Program-made: the position numbers and the translations under genes
From: Phoronis australis
Lineage: Eukaryota > Phoronida > Phoronidae
Assembly (NCBI GenBank): GCA_002633005.1
Contig: NMRA01000670.1
Span: 39,843 to 103,842, forward strand
Reading direction: 5' to 3'
Length of the DNA stretch: 64,000 nucleotides
Shown: positions 9,700-22,299 of the stretch, piece after piece
Layout: the number at the start of each line of letters is the position of its first letter
Position numbering within the stretch: the stretch's first letter is position 1
Notes under the pieces: model-generated
What the model was told of the DNA's origin: nothing
The model's input: the letters and a program-made list of their open reading frames with translations, nothing else
Database searches by the model: none

Positions 9700-12600
9700 T
9701 TGTTTTAATTTAACCACTCAGCAAACAGGAGCCAGAAACAAGACCACAATCCCAAAATAGATGGAGAAAAGTTTCACTGTATTCACCACAGAAAGAGCAT
9801 AATATTTTTAATTTTATGCAAATAATTATTGGTTGGCAATATTCTGTGAATTGAGCGGAACTGAAACCAAGGCAATCTTGTATCTTTTGTACAATTAAAG
9901 GGGAGTTTATTTACTTTTCTCCACCATGTATCAGGGTCAATAAAATTTACATTATTTATAACACAGTTTATATCTATCTCAGATGACCACTTGTTTTTAT
10001 ATTTACAAGCTGTCTGAAGTGACTATACTAAGGTGTGATAAATATTTACTGCATGTGATTTATTATGCAAAATTTTATAAATATAACTTGCAAAATTATG
10101 TTGTCTTGTCTATTCTTAAGACCCTTGTAGGCTGCAAAGGTTGCACTTCTTAATCCATAGAATTCTAGTATTGGAGGTTGAAAGTTATAACTGTTACAGA
10201 GTTCTTCGTATGACACAAAAGAACCTTCAGCATTAAACAAATCACACACAAGATAGACAGATCTTGTAGAAAATAGATTTTCTATTGATTTTAATCTTTG
10301 AATTATACCACAGGGAAGAGTAAATAATATTTTCATTTTTGTCACACATTTGAAACAGGAGCACAACTACGCTTCAAACTTCCTTCCAGAACAGATTAAC
10401 AGTTCCTTCAGCTATTTTTTTAAGGAAAGCGTCTCCCATTTTAAAAAAGTTATCAACTTTACAACCCAAAACTGCCTCTACAAGGTCACGTATGGTATTT
10501 GAGGTGAATATTACAAGAACCCACGATATTTTCAAAGACTTAATAAAAAAAACTAACGTGAACCATTTTTAAACCACCATGATCCTGGTTTTGTACAATA
10601 TTATTTCAGCTAACTCTGTCATTCTTCACATTCCAAATGAAGCCAAAGAAAACTCACTCATGCCAGTGGAGGGTCTAGGGAGGGATTGAAGCAAATGACC
10701 AATCTTGGGCAATAAAAGTGTCTTAACCACGGTTATTTTACCTAAATGAGTAAGAATTCTTCTTGACCAAGAGCCCACCATTTTCTTAATTTCCAAAAGC
10801 CTGCCACTATAATTAATATCTGGCATTGTACGATAATCAGTGGAGAAATAAATTCCCCAAAACATAAAAGGTTTGTTAGTCCATAACAGGTTTTCACTGA
10901 CACAAAGTTTTTCATCAGTCTTTTTTGAACCAATCCAAACACATCTTGTTTTCTCGATATTTGGCTTCAAACCAGAAAATTTCACAAGTTGGCCAATAAA
11001 ATCCAAGATGATCTAAGAGATAATTCAGAGCCGTCCAAAATTAAACAAGTGTGGTTGGCGTACTGTATCAGTTTAAACTCAGAAACACCTATCCTGACCC
11101 CAGTGATGTCACCATCCTGTCGAATTAAATTACCCAATATATCTACACATAATAAAAAGATAAGGAGAAATGGGGTCTCCTTGACGACAGCCTCTCCCCA
11201 TTTCAAAAAACTCCATGTTGGACACAAAGACAAGATTTGTTGTAGACTTTTGACCGTGTCAGTGAATCTCGGGCCAAAGTTAAAGTATGATAATGCCTTG
11301 AGCATGAAAGACCAGGAATTTAACTGAGTCGAAAGCTTTTTAAAAATCGAACATTAAGAGGAGTTAGGGAAAGGCTTTGCAGACTAAAAATTGAGTTACA
11401 TCATACAAAATTCTTATGTTTTCCCTAATATATCTGCCTTTCATGAAAACTTGTTGGTTCTCGAGCATAAAGGGCCCGAGGACGCTTTTAAGGCGCCCTG
11501 CAATACAACCAGACAAAAGTTTGTAAGTAATATTCAATAGTGAAATTGAACGCCAATTTTTAATAAAATCTCTTGGTTTATTTTCTTTTGGTATTTCTGA
11601 GATAATACCCTGTTTTTGCGTTGTATATAATTCTCCTTTATTAATACCTTCTTCAAAAGATCGGAACAAATAATATTTAAGATCTGGCCAAAAAAACTTT
11701 AAAAACTCTACTGTAAAGCCATCCGGGCCAGGACTTTTGTTGTTTTTTAAATCTTTCATGAATTTCCTCCTAAGTGATAAAGTTTTCTTCAAGTTCGACT
11801 GGGTTAGACTGGTTCAATTTTAGGTATTCGGCAGGATGGCATCAACAAGGTCGCGGTCTTTCACAGGAGTATAAATTTTTATAAAAAGAAGTGATCTCCA
11901 AGAGGATAGCGGATTGATCCTTGATAACAGCATTATTGGAGCTTAGTACCTTAGTTACATTCTTATTCACAAAATTTCATTTTTTCTAATGCACAAAAAT
12001 ATTTTGTTGGTCTTTCGCTGTTTTCGACTCAATTAGCTCTTGATCTGACAATTACTCCATACACAAATTCTCTGAGATAATCCTAATATGCTGACTCCTT
12101 ATTTTCCAACAGAACAGCAATTTCAGGATCGTCACTCTCATTGAACCTATCTTGTAAGGACATTAACTGCTCTTCCAAGTGTTTTCCTTTTCTATTTTTT
12201 ATAGATACAATATGGAATAGTTACCATTCGAACATTTAACAACGTCTCCAAAAACAAATGATCAGATACATAAAACTGAAGTCAATTTCTTGTATTTTGT
12301 TCAAATCGTATACTAGAAGAGCATATTGTTTTTTCGTACACAAAATCATATTCTTGACAACTTTATATATTCTTTGTCTTTTAGAAGCAAGTTATTAAAT
12401 TTCTAAAACCCCGGTCCTTTTTTGAACGTAGTTAATTGTATAGTTACGACGACGTTGTTATGGTCCGATCAGTAGCCCAACTTTATTTCCACATTTTCGA
12501 TAAGCGAGATTAATTGTTGGGTAACAAGAAAATAATCTAGCCAAGCTTTTTTAAATGAATTTGTCCTGGGCCATGTAAATTTTTCACTGAGGGATGATAA

Positions 12601-12960
12601 GCACGCCATGGGTCGGTCAGATCAAGAGCCACCTTCATCTCCAGCATCTGGTCACGCACTTTAGGGTTATTTACGGAGATATAATTATGACAATCAAGGT
12701 GAAAACCTTGGACCAAATAAAAATCGCCACAAACAATAACAAAATCATTATAGTAACTGGCGATTTTCTGTGAAATGTCATTACAAAAATTAGAGCTATC
12801 TTTGTTTGGTCCATAAATATTCACCAACACAATACAGACAGTTATTTGCTACACGCTCTAAAATTAGGAGATTTCCTTCAGTATCCGAAGCAAAAGATAG
12901 AACTTTAAATTCAAAACTAGAAGGATTATTGCCACAGTGTGACAATAATGGACTCTGCGC
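9700..12960 (-). mobile_element. Degenerate L1/Tx1-type LINE (endonuclease-RT ORF fossil)
   Basis: Read on the minus strand, the interval gives scattered pieces of a non-LTR retrotransposon ORF2 in family order. About 12960-12540 is an AP-endonuclease-like part with NIYGPN, CGDF and DPWR. About 11790-11364 is the reverse-transcriptase fingers with SPGPDGFTVEF, an ISLLN segment and the REN-RILYD stretch. About 11305-10982 is the palm. About 11006-10626 is the thumb, with GLKPNIEKT. About 10366-10100 has DLFN-EG-F-SYEEL-YN. Near 9760 is a C-terminal zinc-knuckle-like FCGEYSETFLHLFWDC. Many frameshifts and stops separate the pieces. The catalytic YADD of the palm reads YANH (11051-11062). The element is dead and lies tail-to-tail with gene A. 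Confidence 0.9.
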
Positions 12961-13019
12961 ATGCGTAATACCTACACATACCAGAATTGTTATGGGAAGT
13001 TATTGACAACAACCCGTTT

Positions 13020-14054
13020 ACCAATATGAAAAATAATTCCATAAGACTATAGGAGAAATTACATGTTGACAATATCATGACCTTTGAGCCTTGCTTGGTG
13101 CATTACCAGCCCTGATGAGGGAATGAATGTAAATTTGATGAAAAGTGCTTTGGTGCTAAGAATCAGAGATGTCTTAAATTAAGCACTTAAGAACACAAGA
13201 TAAATGAAGTGGTCAAAATTTCAGAAGAAAAGTGCACCTTATGACTCCATGGTTGCTCCAAATGACCTGAAACCTTAGAATTCAAACTCAAGAGGATTTA
13301 CTAAGCAGATGTGTAAATTTGAAGTGTCTAGCTCAAAACCTTAGTTTGCACAAGTTTCAATAACATGAACAAATTTTGTTGATACATATGTTCTGGATGA
13401 AATCTCAAAAAAGCAAATACCGTTGTCTAAATTAACATTTCCCTTCACAAAATTTCACCTTTTTCATAAAATGTTCTCAATTTTCTTAATAGCCTCTCGT
13501 GCAAAAGTGGAACATTCATATCCAAACAGCATTTTGAAGAGTAGTGCACAGAGCATGGTGACAGAAAGTTTCACCTGAATCTGATCAGTCATTTCTGGAT
13601 TTTATGCAAGCCCTGCAGAAAACCAATGGTCACTGAAGGTCAACTGTTTGCAAATTGATGAAAACTCTGGTGATACTGAACTTCAAGCTAAAATATTAAT
13701 AAACAATCTAGCACATCTAGAAACAATTAAGATTTTATTCTATCAGATTTCTTGGCAAAAATAAGTATTAAGACTTATAATTCCATCTCATTATTCGAAT
13801 AGCTTGGACCATTGTGGAAAGAAAACAAATGAAATTGCTGGTGCAAGGTTGTCACCCTTAGAGATTTTTACTTATAAGTTATAATCTAGGTGGTCCCCTT
13901 GCTGGTATTGTTGCGACACTGCCGATAAAATTAATGTTTTAACCATCGGTTTTTAGGAAAACATTTATTCAAATCCCACTGGCATTTTTTTCCATTAATA
14001 TGGAGTGTTTTCACGATTCGAAAGTACTGAATCGGGTCTACAGACTCCAGAATG
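13020..14054. other. Gene-free stretch with weak similarity to the 49.6-52.5 kb repeat
   Basis: No exon seen. Phrases such as AAAAGTGCACCTTATGACTCC, CAAATGACCTGAAACC and GTCTAGCTCAAAA recall the tandem repeat at 49.6-52.5 kb (CTGCACTTAATGACCCC, GGTCTAGCTCAAAAATCA), suggesting an old isolated relative. Confidence 0.35.
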
Positions 14055-14057
14055 TTA

Positions 14058-14564
14058 AGGGCCTTTCATACTAACGTCGACGCGGCGATGTTTTGGGGGA
14101 GTTACTGTCAGTATAAACGCTTAACTTCGGTCTTAGATTGAAGTTAACAGTGCCAGTTAACTTCGCACTAAACAGATGGATTTAAGAGCGGAGTGTGGAC
14201 GCTGCGGTGCAGTATAAACGGTCAACTTCAGTCTTATCGAAGTTATCGCCAGGTGCCACTGTTATTGTCAACATTTACAGGGTAGTGCCATCGCTAAGTG
14301 CTTATATTTTGCTCTAACAATGACCAATCAGTTTGAAAGTAAGTTTTATGTTAATTAGCACGTGTAAATGTTCCCAAATTGTCACATTGAAAAAAATCTT
14401 AGCGTGCAGCGCTACCTTGCGATAACTTCGCTGACGACAGCGTCACTTACCGTTTACTTCGATGTTCATTAACTGCGGAAGTCAGTATGAACGGTCTAGT
14501 TAACTTCTCAAAATAAGCGATGACACTCCATTCAGACAGGAGTCAAGTCAATATGAAAGGGCCT
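14058..14564. mobile_element. Harbinger-like MITE, copy 1
   Basis: A 507-bp element begins AGGGCCTTTCATACTAA and ends TATGAAAGGGCCT. It is flanked by a 3-bp TTA duplication at 14055-14057 and 14565-14567. TWA target duplications and termini starting GGGCC are typical of the PIF/Harbinger superfamily. Inside, AACTTCG and its complement CGAAGTT recur several times, partly as small hairpins. It has no transposase. A second copy is at 41688-42149. Confidence 0.85.
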
Positions 14565-14567
14565 TTA

Positions 14568-15247
14568 GTGGGTCTCACTTTTACACCCTCCCATAACATA
14601 CAAGAGAAGCCTTGACAGCCATTAACACCACACTACTTTTAAATCTTGGGAAATTACCTTTTGACCAATATTACAACTAGCAAATAGACAGAAAAACCTT
14701 TACTGAACTTACTTGAGAAAATAAATTAAGGTTCCTACTAATGTCGTATGGTACTACTTTTTGATCATTTTGGGAATATCTTCAGTAATGATACCGCTAC
14801 CATAATAATAAACAATAAGTGACATAGTTTAATCTTGATTTACTCTGATCACCGCTGCATCTCCTTAAATTCCTAAACATGGCAAAACCTTGCCAATTTT
14901 TTAAAAAATAATTGTCAGAATTGCCAATTTCAGGGCACTTAACATTGTTGAGAATGGCCACAAGTCATTGTCCGATCGTTGAGCAATGATACAAGGTGTT
15001 TGGCATCATTAATGAAAATGAGAAAATAAAAAATCACATGTCTGTCATATTGTGCACTTAATTTTATGAGATTTTACCTAGTTGTAACTTAGGTTTTGCT
15101 TACAAATAACCCAGGGTTGTCCAACTTTGTTTCATTACTTGTAATCTCAGTTTGTTGTGAACACTGAATCAGGTATTTACAATTGAGAAATCAAACATCA
15201 ATATTATTTCAGGAAGGTGCCCTGTGTCTCTGGCACATAAAATTTTC
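14568..15247. other. Gene-free AT-rich stretch
   Basis: No exon, RNA gene or clear repeat was recognised in this interval. Confidence 0.4.
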
Positions 15248-16484
15248 CATGCCTAAACATTTCCACTAAACGAGATAACATCAAACTCAGCTCATGATGA
15301 AAGGGATACCTCCTTGCTGCTCTATTCATTGGTCATTTGCGACCTTAATTGGCTTCGCTCATGCGGATACGATCAGCTGATTACAGTTTAGTTTAGCAGA
15401 CTGTGTACTTTTTAAGGAGAGCGTCTTTTACGTAGTTTTGACCATAATACTTGAAAAGAGGATCGAAAAAATATCGATACAACTTTGAATTTTTCAAATC
15501 GGCCCAGTATTAGTGATTTTGCAATACAACAACACTCACGATTACTTTCATTCGGTGCGCATGAACACAAAAAATAGGACTTAAGCTAGGATAGTATAAA
15601 TGTCGACCTACTTGTTGGAGTATTTAGATTTTGGAACATATGCATTGTTTATTACAGCTATTACAAGCTCAAAAACGAGATCGTTAAATTTCATTGTCAC
15701 CATGTCAAATCGGAGCAGCAGCAAATTTTGTTCTAAAAGTTGGTTTGTTGGTATTAAAATACAAAAGTAATGAAAGCAGTTTCAATAATTTGTTTTGACA
15801 TGTACGCAACCTCGTGGAAGAACAGTTGATCGAGGAATCGGCGAAAAAAGAAACTGGGTCAATAAGTGATGCAATATTTCATAGCGCCGAGAGCCGAGTA
15901 AAAGATCGCATCACAACTTTAGCGGCAGAATAACGTTAGAACCTCAATTTTTCCAAAAGCCACGGTAAATAATTTAGTTTACTCAAGGAAGAGTGTGGTT
16001 TTTAATGACACTAACTTTGTGTCACATTTTTCTAGGTTAGTTTTTTACCCGCATCAGTGCAAAGCTGTATGTTTAGTATACAGCTTTGCACTAAATGTTA
16101 TGTGAAACTGCAAGATGTTTTTTGTTGCTCGTATGGATTGTTGCCATTTTTTGCTTTGTTTCCAGAACCAGGATGGAGGAAATGAAACCATTGCAATTTG
16201 AATTTTATTGTTTGCATAATCCAGAAAATCAGAGGTTTTTTAAAGGCTTTGGACCAAAGACTAGCAGAAGATGCTCACTCTCTCAAAATTGCCCTGGAAG
16301 TATCAACTATTCCATGCCAGCATTATTTAACTTGTCTTGGCTAATTATCATTTTATGGACTGGGCATCTAGTAGTTCCATAGGTGGCACATCAGCCAATT
16401 ATACATGCATGCTGAGTGACAATAGAAGCCTGATAAGAGTGAAGGTGGATAAATAAGGTGTTCCCAAAGTTTCCTGCTGTGTTG
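15248..16484. mobile_element. Non-autonomous element sharing ends with 61.6-63.4 kb
   Basis: 15248-15690 aligns with 61885-62470. Shared phrases include GCTCATGCGGATA, GATCAGCTGATTACAG and TTTTTCAAATCGGCCCAG. The shared terminus is CATGC-TA-AACATT-CCACTAAA. 16078-16484 matches the terminal arms of that element, including GGCTAATTATCATTTTATGG and CAATAGAAGCCTGATAAGAG. The left arm is missing or unrecognisable. The plus-strand frame at 16095-16382 runs into this repeat and is treated as chance. No transposase is visible. Confidence 0.7.
16056..16092. repeat. Perfect 15-bp hairpin inside the element
   Basis: AGTGCAAAGCTGTAT (16056-16070), a 7-base spacer and ATACAGCTTTGCACT (16078-16092) form a perfect stem-loop at the start of the terminal-arm sequence. 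A related motif (ATACAGCTTTCC) opens the right arm of the copy near 63.13 kb, so the hairpin marks an inner arm boundary. Confidence 0.85.
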
Positions 16485-16489
16485 GATAT

Positions 16490-18283
16490 GTTTGGATATG
16501 CAATACACAGCAATTACCTGATATGGGTCAAAAGTGTGATAAAGTTTATCTTAAAAACTATGCATTACAGACAGATTCTAACATTGCAGAGCAGCAAATC
16601 GAAACTAACGCCAACCACAACAAGAACAACTTTAGCAACACCAGATATAGAATATTGTAATATCCAGATCCCAATTCTGAATTCATACGTTTAGTTTAAT
16701 TCAAATGCACTTTCCACTTGAATTTAACTGAACAGAAGTTCAAAAAGCGACTGAATATTCACAATGTAATGACAGAGAACAAATAATCCTGATGAAAAGT
16801 CACTGTCTCACCACTGTAACATAAGATGATAGCATATGAATAGCTCAACAGTGAATTTCTTACTATTGACCCAAGAAGGTCATCGCCCCACTCAATGATT
16901 ACCTGCATGGAAGTGCGAGCGGGGTGCAAAACAAGCAAAAATAGCTGAGAGTGGTGTGCAACGTTAAATATTTGACTGACCAGATGAAGGCAGGTAAAAA
17001 ACAGGTATGACAACAATCAAATGGCAGTAGTTGCGAGAATACTTTCATCAACTCAAAATTATAGAACAGTTCAGGTAAGTCATTCAAATATGTACCTTAG
17101 GGATCACTAATGAACCTTTAAAAAGTTTAATATAAAAAGTCAACAAAAGCACAAAAAGATTAGAAATCTGTTATGACCAAATGAAAGTCTAATTTCAATA
17201 TCACAGGAACCTAAACTGTAAGCCATAGTCTTCAAATTGTGTTCTTGTGTCCCAACTTTTGATACATCATGAAAATGATCAACAAAATACTATTGTATAT
17301 TTCATTTAAAAAGTAGAATTTTTACCTCTGTCAGAAACAAGGACAAGCAGCAAATACAAGCTGAATATTTTAATGCTACAAAACACATTGTAGAAACAAT
17401 GACAAACAGTTGCCTTTAATGTTGACATAGTAATTATTATTCCTGCAATTTTTTTACCACTTTTGGTCTCAAACTGCACAGGAATACTGTCAGAAAACCA
17501 GCGATTCTCCTAAACCTGAATGCGAGAAATATTCACCACTGTTACATGAGAATTTTCAAACCAAAGACTTTCCCACCTTTTTTGCAAATTATTTTCAGTT
17601 TGTTATTTTTTAATTGATATTTATTTTTGGAGGTATATACAATGCCAAAGCCAAACAGGTGGAAACTCGCTTATGATGATGTACTCAGAGTAAACTGCCG
17701 TTCTCTCATGCCTCCAGTATGTAAACTACAAAATTAGTTCATGTCAATAATTGGCTTATCTTAAAATCCAACTGATGCCTGGTCACAGGTAACTGCCCAA
17801 ATTATGTTGCTCACCCAGCAGAATATGGCAACATTACACAAACGTCACATTTTTTGTCCGATTTTCAAACTTCAAAAACCTATATACATATACTTTTCAT
17901 AAATTATTCAAATATCCCATCAAAAAAACTAAACGAAAATGTAAAAAAATATTGTCAACCCCAGTGTATATACGATTGGTCTGACTATTTAAAGAGCGAC
18001 AACATCAGCCACCTGGGGTGATGTAATTAGCTACAACATGGTGTCTTTGATCAATGCCAGTAGATTTCGAGGTTCACAAACTGGTCCAGTTGCCCAATCT
18101 CATCGGGCGCGAGTTTCAACATAAGATTCTTTTCATGTGAACCCTTTACACCAGCTTCGGTAATTAACGCAGTATCAGAGGCCTATGTGTTGGTCATTGA
18201 AGTTATCATACGGTGCCCATCCAAAACCATTATGCAAGTGTAAGAAACCTATATGTGATAGGATCACTGAAATGAAACGCTAG
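16490..18283. other. Gene-free stretch
   Basis: No supported exon or RNA gene. The short minus-strand frames at 16759-17087 lack splice or domain support. Confidence 0.4.
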
Positions 18284-19762
18284 TACCGTATTCGCCCTAA
18301 TAAGCGCCAATGCTCCTATAGCGCCCCCACGCGTTTTCAGAGTTTTGCTAAAACAAGTGCCCAGTCCATGAACGCCGTGTACATGCGAAAAATGCCTGAC
18401 CTACAGTTCTAAAATTATACAGTAACGTCTTCAATTTATGAATAAGTCCTGAAAAAATCATTGTGCGCGGAATTTGAAGACCACGAGCCTCGCCACTATG
18501 TCAGTATTTAGCCATGACTATACACTTCAAACTTCTGCCGTGCTTCAAAAAGAACACAAGTTTTGCTGATCTTGCGAGGGACGTATCCTATTATGGTCTG
18601 GCCTTTCAGAACAGACAGCATACTTGTCAAAGGGATTGTATTGTCTTTCCCGTACAGATCTTCTCCCTCAACAGGAATCCAAATCCCTTTGTACAAGTGA
18701 AAACCGCGAATCAAAGACTAATAAAAACATGACCATTGTTCAGTTAAAAGCACGTGGCTAGGAAGCGCGCGCTACATTAAAAAATCTGTCATCGATGATT
18801 AATTAGTCTTCGGAAACTATCTATTCCTGAAATGGGTAGCATAGCATCGGCAAGAAATAAATACTGGCACTTATTTCCGAAAGTTTCTAATACCGTAAAA
18901 ACGTTTGCGCTATTTTTAAGGGGAAATTATTAAATTAGTCGTAATTAGTGTTTTTGAAGTCAAAATGACCCACTGATAGTGAACACTCTGAATCTCCCGA
19001 AAAATAAATGTTAGACTGTCACGCATCCAGTTCACTCCACGACTCAATGACATTGGCCTTACAGAGACAATTATCGAACGTTTTTTAGCTGATGAGACCA
19101 ACAACTACTAAATAAAACACCTTTTGCTTTACTGCTTGTGTTAATTTCCTTAGTTACAATGCACACCTAGATCCTTAAATCGTGTTTACTCTTGCAAATG
19201 AACTCTGATGACATGCACGCGCTCACTCTCTCACACAATACGCAGACGAACTTCAAAACAAACATCACGTGACAACAACATGTGTGTTCGTCCAGAGATT
19301 TTTCTCGTGTTGCGGAGTACGATCTAGCGCAGATTTGGACTTGATATGCAGTTAATTCCGACTCCACGGGAACTTAAAAATCTTAGGGACGCTATTTTGA
19401 AAACTGAAGGATTTCGGGTAATATGTTGAGTTGAAAGTATATTTTTACTCAAGAATTGAAAGTTGACCTATCGGCGATTGCGAGGCAGCGACGTATCAGT
19501 CGGCGAGTTTTCGCACTGTGATTTTCTGAAATACGCTCGTAATTTAACAACAAAGTTTGATAGCAGTGCACTGCAATTTTGTAGAAACTCTGTCATAGGT
19601 TACCTGATGAGACACACAGCGCGTTAATTTGATGAATTCTACCTTATGATTTCACCTCTTCGGAGACCGGATTTCAACCCCTTTTGGGCTATAATAAGCG
19701 CCCCCTGTTCCTGAAGCGAGGTTTTCAAAGCGCCCTGGGCGCTTATTAGGGCGAATACAGTA
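18284..19762 (+). mobile_element. 1.45-kb non-autonomous TIR element, copy 1
   Basis: Terminal inverted repeats read TACCGTATTCGCCCTAATAAG at the left and end TTATTAGGGCGAATACAGTA at the right. All three full copies are consistent with a TA target duplication. The interior is non-coding and shared between copies (TTCAAACTTC-GCC-TGC near the left; CACGTGACAACAACATGTGTG near the right). No transposase frame is present. The short frames inside it are not genes. Confidence 0.9.
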
Positions 19763-21990
19763 TTAGAAGAATGAAGAACGCTTCAAAAATATTATCAAAT
19801 AATACCTGCCGATAATACAGATGACTATGAGTGAGGTGGTACTGCAAGACTACTTTCCAAAGAGGTCACGACTGCAAGGGCATCACTGCTAAAGTACAAC
19901 AAACAGCATTGGCGCTAGCGTCGTTCCTATTACTGAATAATGAAATTGAATAGGCCACAATTTTTCGTGAACCAGAATGTCCCAGGGGATGCAATTAATT
20001 TCTCAATGAAACAAACCTCAGACATCACAACTTGCTTATTTTCGTATTCAGTGAGTTTTACAACTTTGTCAGCTGCGAAACGTTATGTACAGTTCTCGAA
20101 AACGCTCTTCGTTCTGGCTTTCCCTGGTAGTGCAACTGCGAGGAAAACTCCTACAATATAATTGGTCAACCCAGTCTCGCGAGACATCACCAATCAACAC
20201 ATAGTGACCAGAGGGTAATTCATGAGATTCATAGCAGTCAACCAGATTAAAGAAGAAGTTTCGTTGGTTGATCCAAAGTTTATGATTACTCCCTGTGAAA
20301 AATGCCATGTTGTTTACAACTACTTTAATTTTAGCAGCAGTGCGTGAAGTTCGCAGTTTCAGAGGGAGCAATTCAGGTATTTTACACAGCCAATATCATC
20401 TATAGTTTCCGTTATGCTTGACATGCGTATTTGACATACCATACTCAATCATGTCGCCGGCTATCCAAATTGAAGAATCGTTTTAGAAACCGAGAGATGC
20501 TCCAGATACAGACGTTGACCCAGATTCTGGTATGACAAATAATTCAGGTTTGGATCGTGGTAATAACGCAACCCAGTCAACGAAACAAATACTCGTGAAA
20601 TGAGCGGCGGAACTTTCAAAGCACGTGATTTTGACGACAACATTAGACAGCGACATTCTTACGAATAGTCATTCTAAACTTGAGAACATAGATGGTTCTG
20701 AACAAGAAGAATGAGTTTGTGACAATTCTGAACATATTGGGAATGGTATAGTTGCAAACATTTGAAAATCCAGTTTTCTAGAAATATTGGTTTCCACAAG
20801 CCTAATGTTCTCCCATCCAAGTAAATGAAAATGTACTTGAATAGGTTTGTTTTCTCTACCTAATTACATATTCAAGACGGTGGACGAAACCGTATGTTGT
20901 GCACTCTACCTAATTACATACATGGTGGATCAGAAACCGTACTTGTATGTTGTGCAATTCCTGCAAGAATTCCGGTTGTGTAGTTTTAATATTGGATGTT
21001 CTTTTTGATGCCAAATTCGGACGCACATTGCGAGGGTATTGACTAAAAGAATGAAGTGCAAGACACGAGTCTGAGAGAAAACATAGATAGGCTCAAATGT
21101 CAAGACCATGTATGATAAAAATGAGACTCGCTTTACCAAACACTTCACTCAGACTGTCTACTTACTTTAAGACAGGACATTGTTGCTGAAAACTTTGCCT
21201 CTACTAGTAGTTAAACTTTTTGGACGTTGACATCACTAGTATGAAAATGGTAAAATGTTTTCGCGTACAGTTGCAAAATGTTTGTGTGGACTTCTGTTTT
21301 GAAGTCATTGAATAAACAAATTGTCAATACATGCTTTCGGATGGGTAGATGGCACCGCAGCCACAGCGGTACTGGCGGACTGTCGGTGCTAGCAGGAACA
21401 AAGCGCGTTTGGTCATTTTTTTTTGAAAATTTGCACTTCCAGTTTTGGAATCCTGTGTAAACACCCTTCTGTCAGGTTTACTGTGTTGCATGTCTGAACT
21501 AAAGTGAAATGTCTACGCATTTGTTTTCGCAAAATATACTTCATTTTGGATTAGTAAATTATTGTAAGTGTTGATACTATATGAAATAAGGAAGGATAGC
21601 GAGCTTAAACGTAGATTTTCAGTGATTTTGTCACACAGCCTTTTTTGATTGCTGTACTTCATAGCAGGTGTGAATATTGATTCCAAATGTACATGCTTCA
21701 CTAACTAACATTCATGATCAGAGTAACAACTGGATTAATGAATATTTGTGAATTCATAATTGTTCGCTTATTCTTCGTTTGCCACTACATAGTATATATA
21801 TTGCAGTCTTCTGGTTTTTAGTGTTGTTTCTTCCATTTTTGTTATGGGGATTTCAAACGCAATGAGCATGGGGACTCATAAAATTTGAAAAAGACTCAAA
21901 AACAATTAAAAAAGTCATAAAAATTTGCAAAGCCATGGAGTCCCAAGGACTTGGTGGCTAACAATTCTAGCACCAACCCTTATAAATAAC
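19763..21990. other. Unannotated interval with a possible promoter
   Basis: No exon could be supported. Higher CpG content near 20.1-20.6 kb and the motif cluster at 20161-20194 make a promoter possible. Short frames on both strands (19940-20161 plus; 20069-20371 minus) overlap it without clear coding evidence. Confidence 0.35.
20161..20194. promoter_or_regulatory. Promoter-like cluster: inverted CCAAT, TCTCGCGAGA, CCAAT
   Basis: The palindrome TCTCGCGAGA (20175-20184) is flanked within 15 bp by ATTGG on the left (20161) and CCAAT on the right (near 20189). TCTCGCGAGA is a known core element of vertebrate, often bidirectional, housekeeping promoters, and CCAAT boxes are NF-Y sites. The symmetry suggests a bidirectional promoter, possibly for gene B and a minus-strand transcript. 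This is inference; no transcript start is visible. Confidence 0.35.
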
Positions 21991-21997
21991 AAAAAAC

Positions 21998-22274
21998 GAG
22001 AGCGCTCGGAGGAGCGACACTTGGCGAAATTACGCGAAAACAGGACGATGCGGAGGACAACGACGACAACCATGACGATAAAGACGGAGATTATGAACAA
22101 CACGATAACATTCGTGTGACTAGTGAACAAATCAGTAAGAAATACCCTGCAGTCTTGTTCACGCACCCGGTAAACTGGCAAGTGTGAGAGCGCTCGGAGG
22201 AGCGACACTTGGCGAAATTACGCGAAAACAGGACGATGGGGAGGATGACGATGACGATCATGACGACTAGTGAG
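21998..22274. repeat. Local 188-bp-offset direct duplication
   Basis: GAGAGCGCTCGGAGGAGCGA at 21998 recurs at 22186, followed in both copies by ACACTTGGCGAAATTACGCG and an acidic-codon-like GAC/GAT tract. A more diverged third copy (AAGAGCGCTCAACAAAGGA, then TGAAAGCCCGTT-CAAACTCTAT) lies near 22790-22900. It is a small tandem repeat array of unknown origin. Reading frames within it are compositional. Confidence 0.75.
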
Positions 22275-22299
22275 AAACGAAAAATATCTTATGAAAGCC

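Noticed and set aside
16095-16382. Signal-peptide-like frame with a hydrophobic start (FLLLVWIVAIFCFV)
   Set aside because: It runs into the terminal arm of a mobile element, has no splice support and no conserved content. Kept only as a remote candidate for a signal exon of gene B.
18508-19367. Small frames inside the 1.45-kb TIR element as transposase remnants
   Set aside because: They are short, occur on both strands, are not preserved in the other copies and show no transposase motif.
21915-22208. Minus-strand 97-residue frame and plus-strand Arg/Thr-rich frame
   Set aside because: Both come from a local direct repeat with biased GAC/ACG composition.
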